From the NCBI GenBank assembly GCA_903828665.1, contig CAIKMZ010000041.1:1-48798 (forward strand): 48,798 nt of DNA, read 5' to 3'. The notes under the pieces were generated by a model. That model was not told the origin of the DNA, did no database searches, and saw only the letters and a list, made by a program, of their open reading frames with translations. Every line of letters begins with the position of its first letter. The first letter of the stretch is position 1. This document shows positions 7,561 to 15,414 of this stretch, piece by piece. This stretch comes from an uncultured beta proteobacterium (lineage in GTDB: Bacteria; Pseudomonadota; Gammaproteobacteria; Burkholderiales; Burkholderiaceae_C). The translations under genes were made by a program, and so were the position numbers.

Positions 7561-8739
7561 TCAGCCCATGGAGAGGGCGCGGCCGCCGGAGAGTTTGTGC
7601 GCGACCGCGTACAAGGCCAGCGTCGTGACCAGCATCATCAGGCCCAGCGCCGAGGCCAGGCCCCAGTTGCCGGTATCGGTGGTGTAGGTGGCGACAAAGT
7701 AGGACAGCATCTGGTCGGAGCCGCCGCCCACCAGCGCCGGCGTGATGTAGTAGCCCATGGCGAGGATGAAGACCATCAGCGAGCCGGCCATGATCGCGGG
7801 CGCGGCCATCGGCAGATACACGCGGAAGAACGCGACCACGGGTGGCGCGCCCAGGCTGGTCGCGGCGCGCATGTAGTGCGGTGGAATGCCCTTGAGCACG
7901 CCGTACAGCGGCAGGATCATGAAGGGCAGCAGCACGTGCGTCATGGCGATGAGGACGCCGGTGCGGTTGTAGATCAGGGTCAATGGTTCGGAGATGACGC
8001 CCAGGTGCATGAGCAGCGTGTTGACCATGCCCTCGCGCTGCAGCACCACGACCCAGGCCGCGGTGCGCACCAGCAGCGAGGTCCAGAACGGCAGCAGCAC
8101 CAGGATCATCAGCCAGTCGGCGGTCTTGGCGGTGACCTGCGTCAGCAGCATCGCTACCGGGAATCCCAGCAGCAGGCACAGCAGCGTGACGCTCAGGCTG
8201 ATGCCCAGCGTGCGCATCAGCACGTCGATGTAGATGCGGTTGGCCTCGGAGACGCGCTCGATCTCGCCCTTGGCGTTGCGCGCCATGTCGAAGGCGGCCA
8301 GCAGGTAATAGCTTGATACGGGGCCGCGCGCGCGCTGCACGGCGGCGAAAAATTCGGGGCTTGCCAGCGCCGGATCGACGGCGTTGAAAAACTCGGCGCC
8401 GAACACGGTGTCGGGCGCAGCCGAGCCCACTTCGCGCGCGGCGCGCATCAGGGTGCTGCGCACACCGCCCACTTCGTAATTGAGACGACGCGCGGCGTCG
8501 GCCAGGGTGCTGGCGGCGCGCGCCTCGACCAGATCCTGCGCCAGGTCGGGAAACACCTTGGGCGGCAGCGCCTGGCCCGGCTGCCAGGTCTGCAGCACGG
8601 CCAGGGTGCGCGGCAGCGCGCGCGGCACTTCGGCCTCGCGCACGGCCAGCGACAGCAGCCAGACCAGAGGCGCCACAAAGAACACCAGCAGAAACCCGGA
8701 CAGGGGTAACAACAGGGAGAATCGTTGGCGCGTGGACAT
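7561..8739 (-). CDS. ABC transporter permease, PotB-like, with large periplasmic insert
   Basis: A 392-residue permease. Helix 1 (FSLLLPLSGFLLVFFVAPLVWLLSL) is followed by about 140 mostly polar residues before helix 2 (TLGISLSVTLLCLLLGFP). A usual PotB is nearer 280-300 residues, so an extra periplasmic domain is present. The rest is conventional, with the EAA loop RAATSLGAPPVVAFFRVYLP. Such long-insert permeases are known among polyamine-type transporters of proteobacteria. It lies 20 bases downstream of the binding-protein gene and five bases upstream of the second permease. Confidence 0.92.
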   Translation of the reverse strand: MSTRQRFSLLLPLSGFLLVFFVAPLVWLLSLAVREAEVPRALPRTLAVLQTWQPGQALPPKVFPDLAQDLVEARAASTLADAARRLNYEVGGVRSTLMRAAREVGSAAPDTVFGAEFFNAVDPALASPEFFAAVQRARGPVSSYYLLAAFDMARNAKGEIERVSEANRIYIDVLMRTLGISLSVTLLCLLLGFPVAMLLTQVTAKTADWLMILVLLPFWTSLLVRTAAWVVVLQREGMVNTLLMHLGVISEPLTLIYNRTGVLIAMTHVLLPFMILPLYGVLKGIPPHYMRAATSLGAPPVVAFFRVYLPMAAPAIMAGSLMVFILAMGYYITPALVGGGSDQMLSYFVATYTTDTGNWGLASALGLMMLVTTLALYAVAHKLSGGRALSMG

Positions 8740-8759
8740 GGCTTTTCAGTACTCGGGGT

Positions 8760-9809
8760 TTACTTGGTGCCGGCCCACTTGGTCCAGCGCTCGGCCAGCT
8801 TGTCGCCGTTGTCGATCCAGAACTTCACGTCCTCGGCAAACGCCTGCTTGTGGATTTCCGGATTGGTCGGCAGTTCACCCATCAAGGACTTGTCGATCAG
8901 GGGCGTTGCGGCAACCGCGGTCACACCATAGCGCACATACTTGGGCAGCTTGGCCTGGTTCTCCGGGCGACCCAGGAACTCGACCAGCTTCTCGGCGTTG
9001 GCCTTGAGCGGCGTGCCCTTCATGATGACCCAGCTGTCCATGGTGTAGGGCGTGTCCTTCCAGACCATCTTGAAGTTCTTCTTGTCCTTCTCGTTGGCGG
9101 CGGTGATGCGGCCGTTGTAGGCGGTGGTCATGACGACGTCGCCGGCAGCGAGCATCTGCGGTGGCTGCGCGCCGCTCTTCCAGAAAACGAGGTCGCCCTT
9201 GATGGTGTCGAGCTTCTTGAACGCGCGCTCCACGCCTTCGGGCGTGCGCAGCACCTTGTAGACGTCCTTGGCAGGAACGCCGTCGGCGATCAAGGCCACT
9301 TCGAGGTTCCACTTGGCGCCGTTGCGGATCGAGCGCTTGCCGGCGATCTTCTTGGTGTCGAAGAAATCGGTCCAGCCGTTCGGTGCCGCCTTGAGCTTGT
9401 CGCCGTCATAGGCCAGAACCAGGTTGTAGATGATGGCGCCAACGCCGCAGGCGTGCACCGTGCCCGGCAGGTAGCGCGCAGCGCCGCCGATCTTGTTGAC
9501 GTCAAGCTTCTCGTAGAGGCCCTCGTCGCAGCCGACTTCAAGCTCGTCGGCCTCGACCTGCACCACGTCCCACGTGCTGTTGCCGCCCTTGATCTTGGTG
9601 CGCAGCACGCCCAGACCGCCGTCCCAGGCTTCGTCGGTGAGTTTGATGCCGGTGGCGTTGAAGGGTTTGAAGAACACTTCCTTCTGGCCGTCCTGATAGG
9701 CGCCGCCCCATGACACGATGTTGAGGTCGCGCGACTGTGCCATTGCCTGACTGCTCAGACAGGCCAAGGCGACAGCGCCTGCAACCGTTGCCCATACTTG
9801 CTTCTTCAT
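8760..9809 (-). CDS. Periplasmic substrate-binding protein, PotD/SpuD-like
   Basis: A 349-residue extracellular solute-binding protein. A clear Sec signal (MKKQVWATVAGAVALACL...) ends AMA-QSRDL. The mature part has the type 1 polyamine-family opening LNIVSWGGAYQDGQKEVFFKPF and late conserved YTMDSWVIMKG. Strong Shine-Dalgarno AGGAG lies about eight bases before the ATG. It captures the ligand for the adjacent permeases. Ligand identity (putrescine, spermidine or a GABA-like amine) cannot be read from the sequence, but the adjacent aminotransferases support an amine or amino acid with a terminal amine. Confidence 0.92.
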   Translation of the reverse strand: MKKQVWATVAGAVALACLSSQAMAQSRDLNIVSWGGAYQDGQKEVFFKPFNATGIKLTDEAWDGGLGVLRTKIKGGNSTWDVVQVEADELEVGCDEGLYEKLDVNKIGGAARYLPGTVHACGVGAIIYNLVLAYDGDKLKAAPNGWTDFFDTKKIAGKRSIRNGAKWNLEVALIADGVPAKDVYKVLRTPEGVERAFKKLDTIKGDLVFWKSGAQPPQMLAAGDVVMTTAYNGRITAANEKDKKNFKMVWKDTPYTMDSWVIMKGTPLKANAEKLVEFLGRPENQAKLPKYVRYGVTAVAATPLIDKSLMGELPTNPEIHKQAFAEDVKFWIDNGDKLAERWTKWAGTK

Positions 9810-9845
9810 ACCCGTTCTCCTAAAAAATGGAAATTATTCAAACCA

Positions 9846-10961
9846 TCAAAATACCCATGCATCCTCGGGCCGGAACCCGAGCGACACATTTTGCCCAACC
9901 ACCAGCCCGGGCGGCAATGCTCCCGGACTGACTTTTGCAAACCATTGCAGCGGCGCGCTGTGCGGACCGCTTTCCAGTGATGCGAGGCGCACCACGACGC
10001 GCCAGTGATCGCCCTGGTGAATCAGGTCGACCAGGCTTCCGTTGAGGCAGTTCGGTGTTGCCAGCGCAGCGCATTCGGCCGCCACCTGAAGGAATTCGGG
10101 CCGCACGCACAGCTTGACCGTTGCTTCGTTTTCGAACGCAGTGGTGGCGCAGATGCGTGCCTGCAGCAGCTGTCCGCTGGCGGTCCTGACGCCGCCGGCA
10201 GCACCGCCCGGCGCGCCATGCGCCAGCGTGCAGTTGAGCATGTTGTTGTCGCCGAGGAAATTGGCCACGAACGGATTGGCCGGCGCGTCGTACAGCGCCT
10301 GCGGCGTTGCCAGTTGCTCGATGCGGCCCTGGTTGAACACTGCGACGCGGTCCGACAGCGTCATGGCCTCGGACTGGTCGTGCGTGACGAACACCATGGT
10401 GACGCCGAGCTCGCGGTGCAGGCGGCGGATCTCGAGCTGCATTTCCTCGCGCAGCTTCTTGTCCAGCGCCGACAGCGGCTCGTCCATCAGAACCAGGCGC
10501 GGCTCGAACACGAGCGCGCGCGCCAGCGCCACGCGCTGCTGCTGCCCGCCCGACAACTGGTTGGGCTTGCGGTGCGTGAAGTTCTCCAGATGCACCTTGC
10601 CCAGCGCTGCCGTGACCTTCTCGGCGATCACCGACTTGTCGACCTTGCGCACCGACAGCGGGAAGGCGACGTTCTCGGCCACCGTCATGTGCGGAAACAG
10701 CGAATAGCTCTGGAACACCACGCCCATGTTGCGCTGGTGCGGCGGCAGCGACTCGATCGATTTGCCGTCGAGCCGGATCGCGCCGGCGCTGGGCGCCTCG
10801 AAGCCGGCCAGCAGCATCAGGGTCGTGGTCTTGCCCGAGCCCGACGGGCCGAGCAGCGTCAGGAACTCGCCGGCCTCAATGTGCAGGTTCAGGTCGTCCA
10901 CGGCCGCATTGCTGCTGCCGGGGTAGCGCTTGAAAACGTGTTCGAACTCGATCAGTGCCAT
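9846..10961 (-). CDS. ABC transporter ATPase, PotA-like
   Basis: A 371-residue ATPase. Walker A is GPSGSGKTT, the Q-loop is VVFQSYSLFPH, the signature is LSGGQQQR, Walker B is LVLMDEPLSALD and the switch is VTHDQ. The C-terminal third (from about residue 240) is a TOBE-type domain, as usual in PotA/FbpC-class importers. It energises the two permeases encoded downstream. It sits 37 bases after the aminotransferase and 36 bases before the binding protein, so the whole set reads as one transcript. Confidence 0.95.
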   Translation of the reverse strand: MALIEFEHVFKRYPGSSNAAVDDLNLHIEAGEFLTLLGPSGSGKTTTLMLLAGFEAPSAGAIRLDGKSIESLPPHQRNMGVVFQSYSLFPHMTVAENVAFPLSVRKVDKSVIAEKVTAALGKVHLENFTHRKPNQLSGGQQQRVALARALVFEPRLVLMDEPLSALDKKLREEMQLEIRRLHRELGVTMVFVTHDQSEAMTLSDRVAVFNQGRIEQLATPQALYDAPANPFVANFLGDNNMLNCTLAHGAPGGAAGGVRTASGQLLQARICATTAFENEATVKLCVRPEFLQVAAECAALATPNCLNGSLVDLIHQGDHWRVVVRLASLESGPHSAPLQWFAKVSPGALPPGLVVGQNVSLGFRPEDAWVF

Positions 10962-10998
10962 CGTGTGGGAGCTTTCGGAAATCGTCGCGGTCAGCGGG

Positions 10999-12390
10999 TC
11001 AGGTACGCCAGCTGTTGACCCAGGCCAGCGTATCGGCCAGCGCCAGCTTGGTGCGTTCGAGCATGGTGTCGATCTCGGCCTCGGTGATGATCAGCGGCGG
11101 CGAGAACGCGATCACATCGCCCATCAGCACGCGCACGATCAGGCCATGGTGCTGGGCCCGGCTCACAAAGTAGGCGCCGACGCCGCGCTTGGGGTCGAAC
11201 GGTTCGCGCTTGGCCGGATCGGCTGCGAATTCGATCGCGCCGATCAGGCCCAGGCCGCGCGTGTCGCCGATGATCGGATGGCCCTTGAGCGCTTGCAGCC
11301 CCTGCTGCAGACGCGGGGCGACCTTCTTGACATGGTCGAGCACCTTGTCGCTCTCGTAGATGCGCAGGGTCTCGAGCGCCACCGCGCAGGCCAGCGGATG
11401 GCCGCTGTAGGTGTAGCCGTGCCCGAAGACGCCAATCTCGGCGCTGGCGTCGGCGATCGTCTGGTAGATCTCGTCGGAGACGTAGAGCGCGGACATCGGC
11501 ACATAGGCCGAGGTCAGCATCTTGGCCACCGTGATCATGTCGGGCTTCAGGTCGAACACCTGGGTGCCGAAGTTCTGCCCGAGGCGGCCAAAACCCGTGA
11601 TGACTTCGTCGACCAGGAACAGGATGTCGTACTTCTTCAGGATCGCCTGGACGCGCGCAAAGTAGCCCTGCGCCGGTATCAGCACGCCACCCGCGCCCTG
11701 CACCGGCTCGGCGATGAAGGCGGCCACCGTGTCCGGGCCTTCGCGCAGGATCGTGTCTTCGAGCTCCTGCGCCAGGCGGTCGACGAACTGGGCCTCGGTT
11801 TCACTGGGCAGGCCGAACTGGTAGAAGTGCGGGCAGCCGACGCGCACGATGCCAGGCAGCGGCAGGTCGAAGTTCTGGTGCATGGTGCCCAGGCCCGACA
11901 TCGAAGCGGCAGCGGCCGTGACGCCGTGGTAGGCCTTGTTGCGCGCGATGATTTTTTTCTTGTTCGGGCGACCCTTGGCGTTGTTGTAGTAGCGCACCAG
12001 CTTGAAGGCGGTGTCGTTGGATTCGGAGCCCGAGTTGGCGAACAGCACGCGCGCCATCGGCACCGGCGCCCAGCGGATCAGGGTCTGGACCAGTTCCGTC
12101 ACCGGCCCCGGCACCTTGCCTGAAAACGAGTGGTAGTAGGGCAGGGTGGTCATCTGCTTGTAGGCGGCGTCGGCGAGGCGCTTCTCGGAAAAACCGAGCG
12201 AGGCGCACCAGAGCCCGGCCATGCCCTCGATATAGGCCTTGCCGTTTTCGTCGAAAACCTCGACCCCCTGGCCGCGCACGATGACGAGCGGCCCTTCCTT
12301 TTCGAACTGGCGCAGTTGCGTATACGGGTGCAGGTGGTGCGCCAGATCGCTTTGTCCGGCGGCGGAGAATTCTGTCTTGGGGATGCTCAT
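10999..12390 (-). CDS. Class III aminotransferase, SpuC-like (putrescine/omega-amine:pyruvate type)
   Basis: A 463-residue PLP enzyme. Motifs include GMAGLWCASLGF near the N-terminus, the phosphate-binding FANSGSESNDTAFKL, the Asp of FLVDEVITGFGR that contacts the pyridine N, and the Schiff-base Lys290 in TVAKMLTSAYVP. The overall pattern is that of the polyamine/omega-amine:pyruvate transaminases (SpuC-like), which convert putrescine-type diamines to aminoaldehydes; GabT-like enzymes are more distant. It sits 12 bases after gabD, so the pathway diamine -> aminoaldehyde -> amino acid -> succinate semialdehyde -> succinate is plausible. Exact substrate is inferred from context. Confidence 0.88.
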   Translation of the reverse strand: MSIPKTEFSAAGQSDLAHHLHPYTQLRQFEKEGPLVIVRGQGVEVFDENGKAYIEGMAGLWCASLGFSEKRLADAAYKQMTTLPYYHSFSGKVPGPVTELVQTLIRWAPVPMARVLFANSGSESNDTAFKLVRYYNNAKGRPNKKKIIARNKAYHGVTAAAASMSGLGTMHQNFDLPLPGIVRVGCPHFYQFGLPSETEAQFVDRLAQELEDTILREGPDTVAAFIAEPVQGAGGVLIPAQGYFARVQAILKKYDILFLVDEVITGFGRLGQNFGTQVFDLKPDMITVAKMLTSAYVPMSALYVSDEIYQTIADASAEIGVFGHGYTYSGHPLACAVALETLRIYESDKVLDHVKKVAPRLQQGLQALKGHPIIGDTRGLGLIGAIEFAADPAKREPFDPKRGVGAYFVSRAQHHGLIVRVLMGDVIAFSPPLIITEAEIDTMLERTKLALADTLAWVNSWRT

Positions 12391-12402
12391 AAGTTCCAGT
12401 GT

Positions 12403-13881
12403 TTATTTCAGGATGTCGCCGATGCAGAGGTATTTGATCTCAACATAGTCATCGATGCCATGGTGAGAACCCTCACGTCCGAGGCCCGATTGCTTGACGC
12501 CGCCGAACGGCACGTGCTCGGTGGCCAGGATGCCGACGTTGATGCCGACCATGCCGTACTCCAGCGCCTCGCTGACGCGAAAGATCCGTCCGACGTCGCG
12601 CGTATAGAAGTAGCTCGCCAGCCCGAATTCTGTGTAATTGGCTGCATCCACCGCCTCCTGTTCGGTCTTGAACCTGAACACCGGCGCGAACGGGCCGAAG
12701 GTTTCTTCCTTCGCGCACAGCATGTCGGCCGTCGCATCGGCCACCACCGTTGGTTCGAAGAACTGGCCGGCCAGTCGCTTGCCGCCGACCATCACGCGCG
12801 CACCCTTGGCCACGGCGTCGTCGACATGGCGCTGCACCTTGACCAGCGCCGCTTCCTCGATCAGCGGGCCCTGGTTGACGCCATCCTCGAAGCCGTTGCC
12901 GACCTTGGCAGTCCGGACCTTGGCCGCGAACTTGGTGACGAACTGCTCGTAGACGCCTTCCTGCACATAGAACCGGTTCGAGCAGACGCAGGTCTGGCCC
13001 GCATTGCGGTACTTGCTGGCGAACGCGCCTTCGACCGCTGAGTCGATGTCGGCATCGTCGAACACGATGAAGGGCGCATTGCCGCCGAGTTCGAGCGACA
13101 TCTTCTTGACCGTCGGCGCCGATTGCGCCATCAGGATACGCCCGACTTCGGTGGAGCCGGTGAAGCTGATGTGGCGCACCACGTCGCTGGCGCACAGCAC
13201 CTTGCCCACGGCAATCGAGTTGTCGGCATCGGCGCTGATCATGTTGAGCACACCGGCCGGGATGCCGGCGCGGATTGCGAGTTCGGCCGCGGCCAGCGCG
13301 GTCAGCGGCGTGAGTTCGGCCGGCTTGATGATGACGGTGCAGCCCGCTGCCAGCGCCGGCGCCACCTTGCGCGTGATCATGGCCAGCGGGAAATTCCAGG
13401 GCGTGATGGCCGCGCACACGCCGATCGGCTGGCGCAGCACCATCAGGCGGCGGTTGTTGTCGAACTGCGGCAGCGTTTCGCCGTTGACGCGCTTGGCCTC
13501 TTCGGCAAACCATTCGACAAAGCTCGCGCCGTAGGCGACTTCGCCCTTGGCTTCGGGCAGCGGCTTGCCCTGCTCGGCGGTCATGATGTGGCCCAGGTCG
13601 TCCTGGTTCGCCATCAACAGGTCGAACCACTTGCGCAGGATGATGCTGCGTTCCTTCGCCGTTTTGGTGCGCCAGGCCGGCCAGGCGGCATTTGCGGCGT
13701 CAATCGCGCTCTGCGCCTCAGTTGGCCCGAGGTTGGCGACGTCGGCGAGCTTGCGGCCGGTGGCGGGGTCAAGCACGTCGAAGCGGCTTTCGCCCTTGAC
13801 CCACTGACCATTGATCAGTGCGTCGGTCTTGAGCAGGCCTGGATCTTTCAAAAGGGACAAGGGGGACGTGGTAACTGTCAT
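12403..13881 (-). CDS. gabD: NAD(P)-dependent succinate-semialdehyde dehydrogenase
   Basis: A 492-residue aldehyde dehydrogenase that oxidises succinate semialdehyde to succinate in GABA catabolism. The catalytic Cys298 lies in GQTCVCSN and the general base Glu264 in LELGGNAP; the oxyanion Asn is in PWNFPLAM. The paired cysteines CVC are typical of GabD. The C-terminus HHGIDDYVEIKYLCIG is the family's usual ending. The ATG at 13881 is preferred to an in-frame TTG at 13890. A 26-bp palindrome lies 53 bases upstream of the ATG. It is transcribed after gabT, with 109 bases between them, so it may have its own promoter. Confidence 0.95.
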   Translation of the reverse strand: MTVTTSPLSLLKDPGLLKTDALINGQWVKGESRFDVLDPATGRKLADVANLGPTEAQSAIDAANAAWPAWRTKTAKERSIILRKWFDLLMANQDDLGHIMTAEQGKPLPEAKGEVAYGASFVEWFAEEAKRVNGETLPQFDNNRRLMVLRQPIGVCAAITPWNFPLAMITRKVAPALAAGCTVIIKPAELTPLTALAAAELAIRAGIPAGVLNMISADADNSIAVGKVLCASDVVRHISFTGSTEVGRILMAQSAPTVKKMSLELGGNAPFIVFDDADIDSAVEGAFASKYRNAGQTCVCSNRFYVQEGVYEQFVTKFAAKVRTAKVGNGFEDGVNQGPLIEEAALVKVQRHVDDAVAKGARVMVGGKRLAGQFFEPTVVADATADMLCAKEETFGPFAPVFRFKTEQEAVDAANYTEFGLASYFYTRDVGRIFRVSEALEYGMVGINVGILATEHVPFGGVKQSGLGREGSHHGIDDYVEIKYLCIGDILK

Positions 13882-13933
13882 GGGATCCAATGGAAAGAAT
13901 TTGACGGGTGGAGGAAGGCGGGCATATTTTGGG

Positions 13934-13959
13934 ATTGCATGACAGTCATGTCATGCAAT
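13934..13959. promoter_or_regulatory. 26-bp perfect palindrome in the gabT-gabD gap
   Basis: The arms ATTGCATGACA (13934-13944) and TGTCATGCAAT (13949-13959) are exact reverse complements around GTCA. There is no T run after it on either strand, so an operator or mRNA hairpin is more likely than a terminator. It lies 53 bases upstream of the gabD start and 32 bases after the gabT stop, and is AT-richer than its surroundings. Confidence 0.7.
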
Positions 13960-13990
13960 ATGCATGCCCGAATTACGTTTGGCACGCGGC

Positions 13991-15289
13991 TCAGCTGGCC
14001 TGAACAGCCGCCAATGACGCAGCGATGATGGCCAGGCCTTCGTCGACCAGGGCGTCGCTGGCGGTCAGTGGCACCAATATGCGCACGACGTTGCCGTAGG
14101 TGCCGCAGGACAGCAGGATCAGGCCGCGCTTGGTCGCTTCGACGCACAGACGCTTGGTCAGGTCGGCATCGGGCTGGCCCAGCTCGCCGTTTTTGCACAG
14201 CTCGATCGCCACCATCGCGCCCAGGCCGCGCACATCGACAATGCAGCGGTTCTTCGCGGCAAGGGTCTTGAGGCTGGCCGTCATGCGCGCGCCCAGCGCC
14301 CGGCTGCGCTCAAGCAGGTTTTCCTTGGCGAAGATGTCGAGCACGGCCAGGCCGGCTGCGCATGACATCGGGCTGCCGGCGTAGGTGCCGCCCAGGCCGC
14401 CCGCTGCCGGTGCGTCCATCACTTCGGCGCGTCCGACCACGGCCGAGATCGGGAAGCCCCCGGCCATCGACTTGGCCATCGTGATCAGGTCCGGCGCGAC
14501 GCCGCTCTGCTCGATCGCAAACCAGGTGCCGGTGCGTCCCGCACCGGTCTGGATCTCGTCGGCCACCATGACGATGCCGTGTTGGTCGCACAGCGCGCGC
14601 AGGCGCTGCAGGAACTCGGGTGGCGCGACGTTGAAGCCGCCTTCGCCCTGCACCGGCTCGACGATGATGGCCGCCACGCGGCTGGCTTCGACGTCGTTTT
14701 TGAACAACGACTCGACCGAGGCAATCGAATCATCCACGCTCACGCCGTGCAGCGCGTCGGGAAAGCGCGCGTGGAAGATCTCGCCCGGGAACGGGCCGAA
14801 GCCGGTCTTGTAGGGCGCGACTTTGCCGGTCAGGCCCAGGGTCAGCAGGGTGCGCCCGTGGTAGCCGCTCGTGAAGGCGATGACGGCGCTGCGCTTGGTG
14901 TAGGAGCGCGCAATCTTGATCGCGTTCTCCACCGCTTCGGCGCCGGTGCTCAGGAACATGGTTTTCTTGGCGAAGTTGCCCGGTGCCAGCGCGTTGATGC
15001 GCTCGGCCAGCTCGACGTAGGGCTCGTAGGCCAGCACCTGGAAGCAGGTGTGGGTGTAGAGGTCGAGCTGGGCCTTGACGGCCGCGATGATGGCCGGGTG
15101 GCGGTGCCCGGTGTTGAGGACGGCGATGCCGCCGGCAAAGTCGATGTAGCGCTTGCCCTCGACATCCCAGACCTCGGCGTTCTCGCCGCGGGCGATGAAG
15201 ACTTCATGGCTTTGGCCCACGCCACGGGGGATGGCGGCTTGGCGGCGCGCCATCAGGGCGGCATTGTTGAGTTGAGGTTCGCGGTGCAT
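13991..15289 (-). CDS. gabT: 4-aminobutyrate aminotransferase
   Basis: A 432-residue class III PLP aminotransferase that transfers the amino group of GABA to 2-oxoglutarate, giving succinate semialdehyde. It has the GabT hallmarks: FAGGIAVLNTGHRHP, TGAEAVENAIKIAR, SGYHGRT, VADEIQTGAGRTG and Lys273 in TMAKSMAGGFP. Strong Shine-Dalgarno (GGAG, six-base spacing) supports the ATG at 15289. It is divergent from a MocR-type regulator, a standard arrangement in which the regulator controls gabT. It leads the long minus-strand amine operon; gabD follows. Confidence 0.95.
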   Translation of the reverse strand: MHREPQLNNAALMARRQAAIPRGVGQSHEVFIARGENAEVWDVEGKRYIDFAGGIAVLNTGHRHPAIIAAVKAQLDLYTHTCFQVLAYEPYVELAERINALAPGNFAKKTMFLSTGAEAVENAIKIARSYTKRSAVIAFTSGYHGRTLLTLGLTGKVAPYKTGFGPFPGEIFHARFPDALHGVSVDDSIASVESLFKNDVEASRVAAIIVEPVQGEGGFNVAPPEFLQRLRALCDQHGIVMVADEIQTGAGRTGTWFAIEQSGVAPDLITMAKSMAGGFPISAVVGRAEVMDAPAAGGLGGTYAGSPMSCAAGLAVLDIFAKENLLERSRALGARMTASLKTLAAKNRCIVDVRGLGAMVAIELCKNGELGQPDADLTKRLCVEATKRGLILLSCGTYGNVVRILVPLTASDALVDEGLAIIAASLAAVQAS

Positions 15290-15378
15290 AGTTCACTCCA
15301 ATCGATCGTTAAAACGGTAGCTGACCGGCGCAATGTAGGTCCAACGTCCGATCATGACCATATACATTTTGGGGTGCA

Positions 15379-15404
15379 CTGTGCAGTAAGCTCTGCCTGT
15401 ACAG
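15379..15404. promoter_or_regulatory. Paired octamer, likely MocR/GabR operator
   Basis: CTGTGCAG (15379-15386) and CTGTACAG (15397-15404) lie 18 bases apart, start to start, just before the regulator ATG at 15415 and 90-110 bases from the gabT start. Each octamer is itself palindromic or nearly so. MocR regulators such as GabR bind spaced direct repeats in this position, so operator function is a reasonable inference. Confidence 0.5.
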
Positions 15405-15414
15405 ACAAACCCTT

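Noticed and set aside
10930..12123. Long plus-strand frame opposite the aminotransferase
   Set aside because: Antisense shadow of the class III aminotransferase, which has full PLP motifs.
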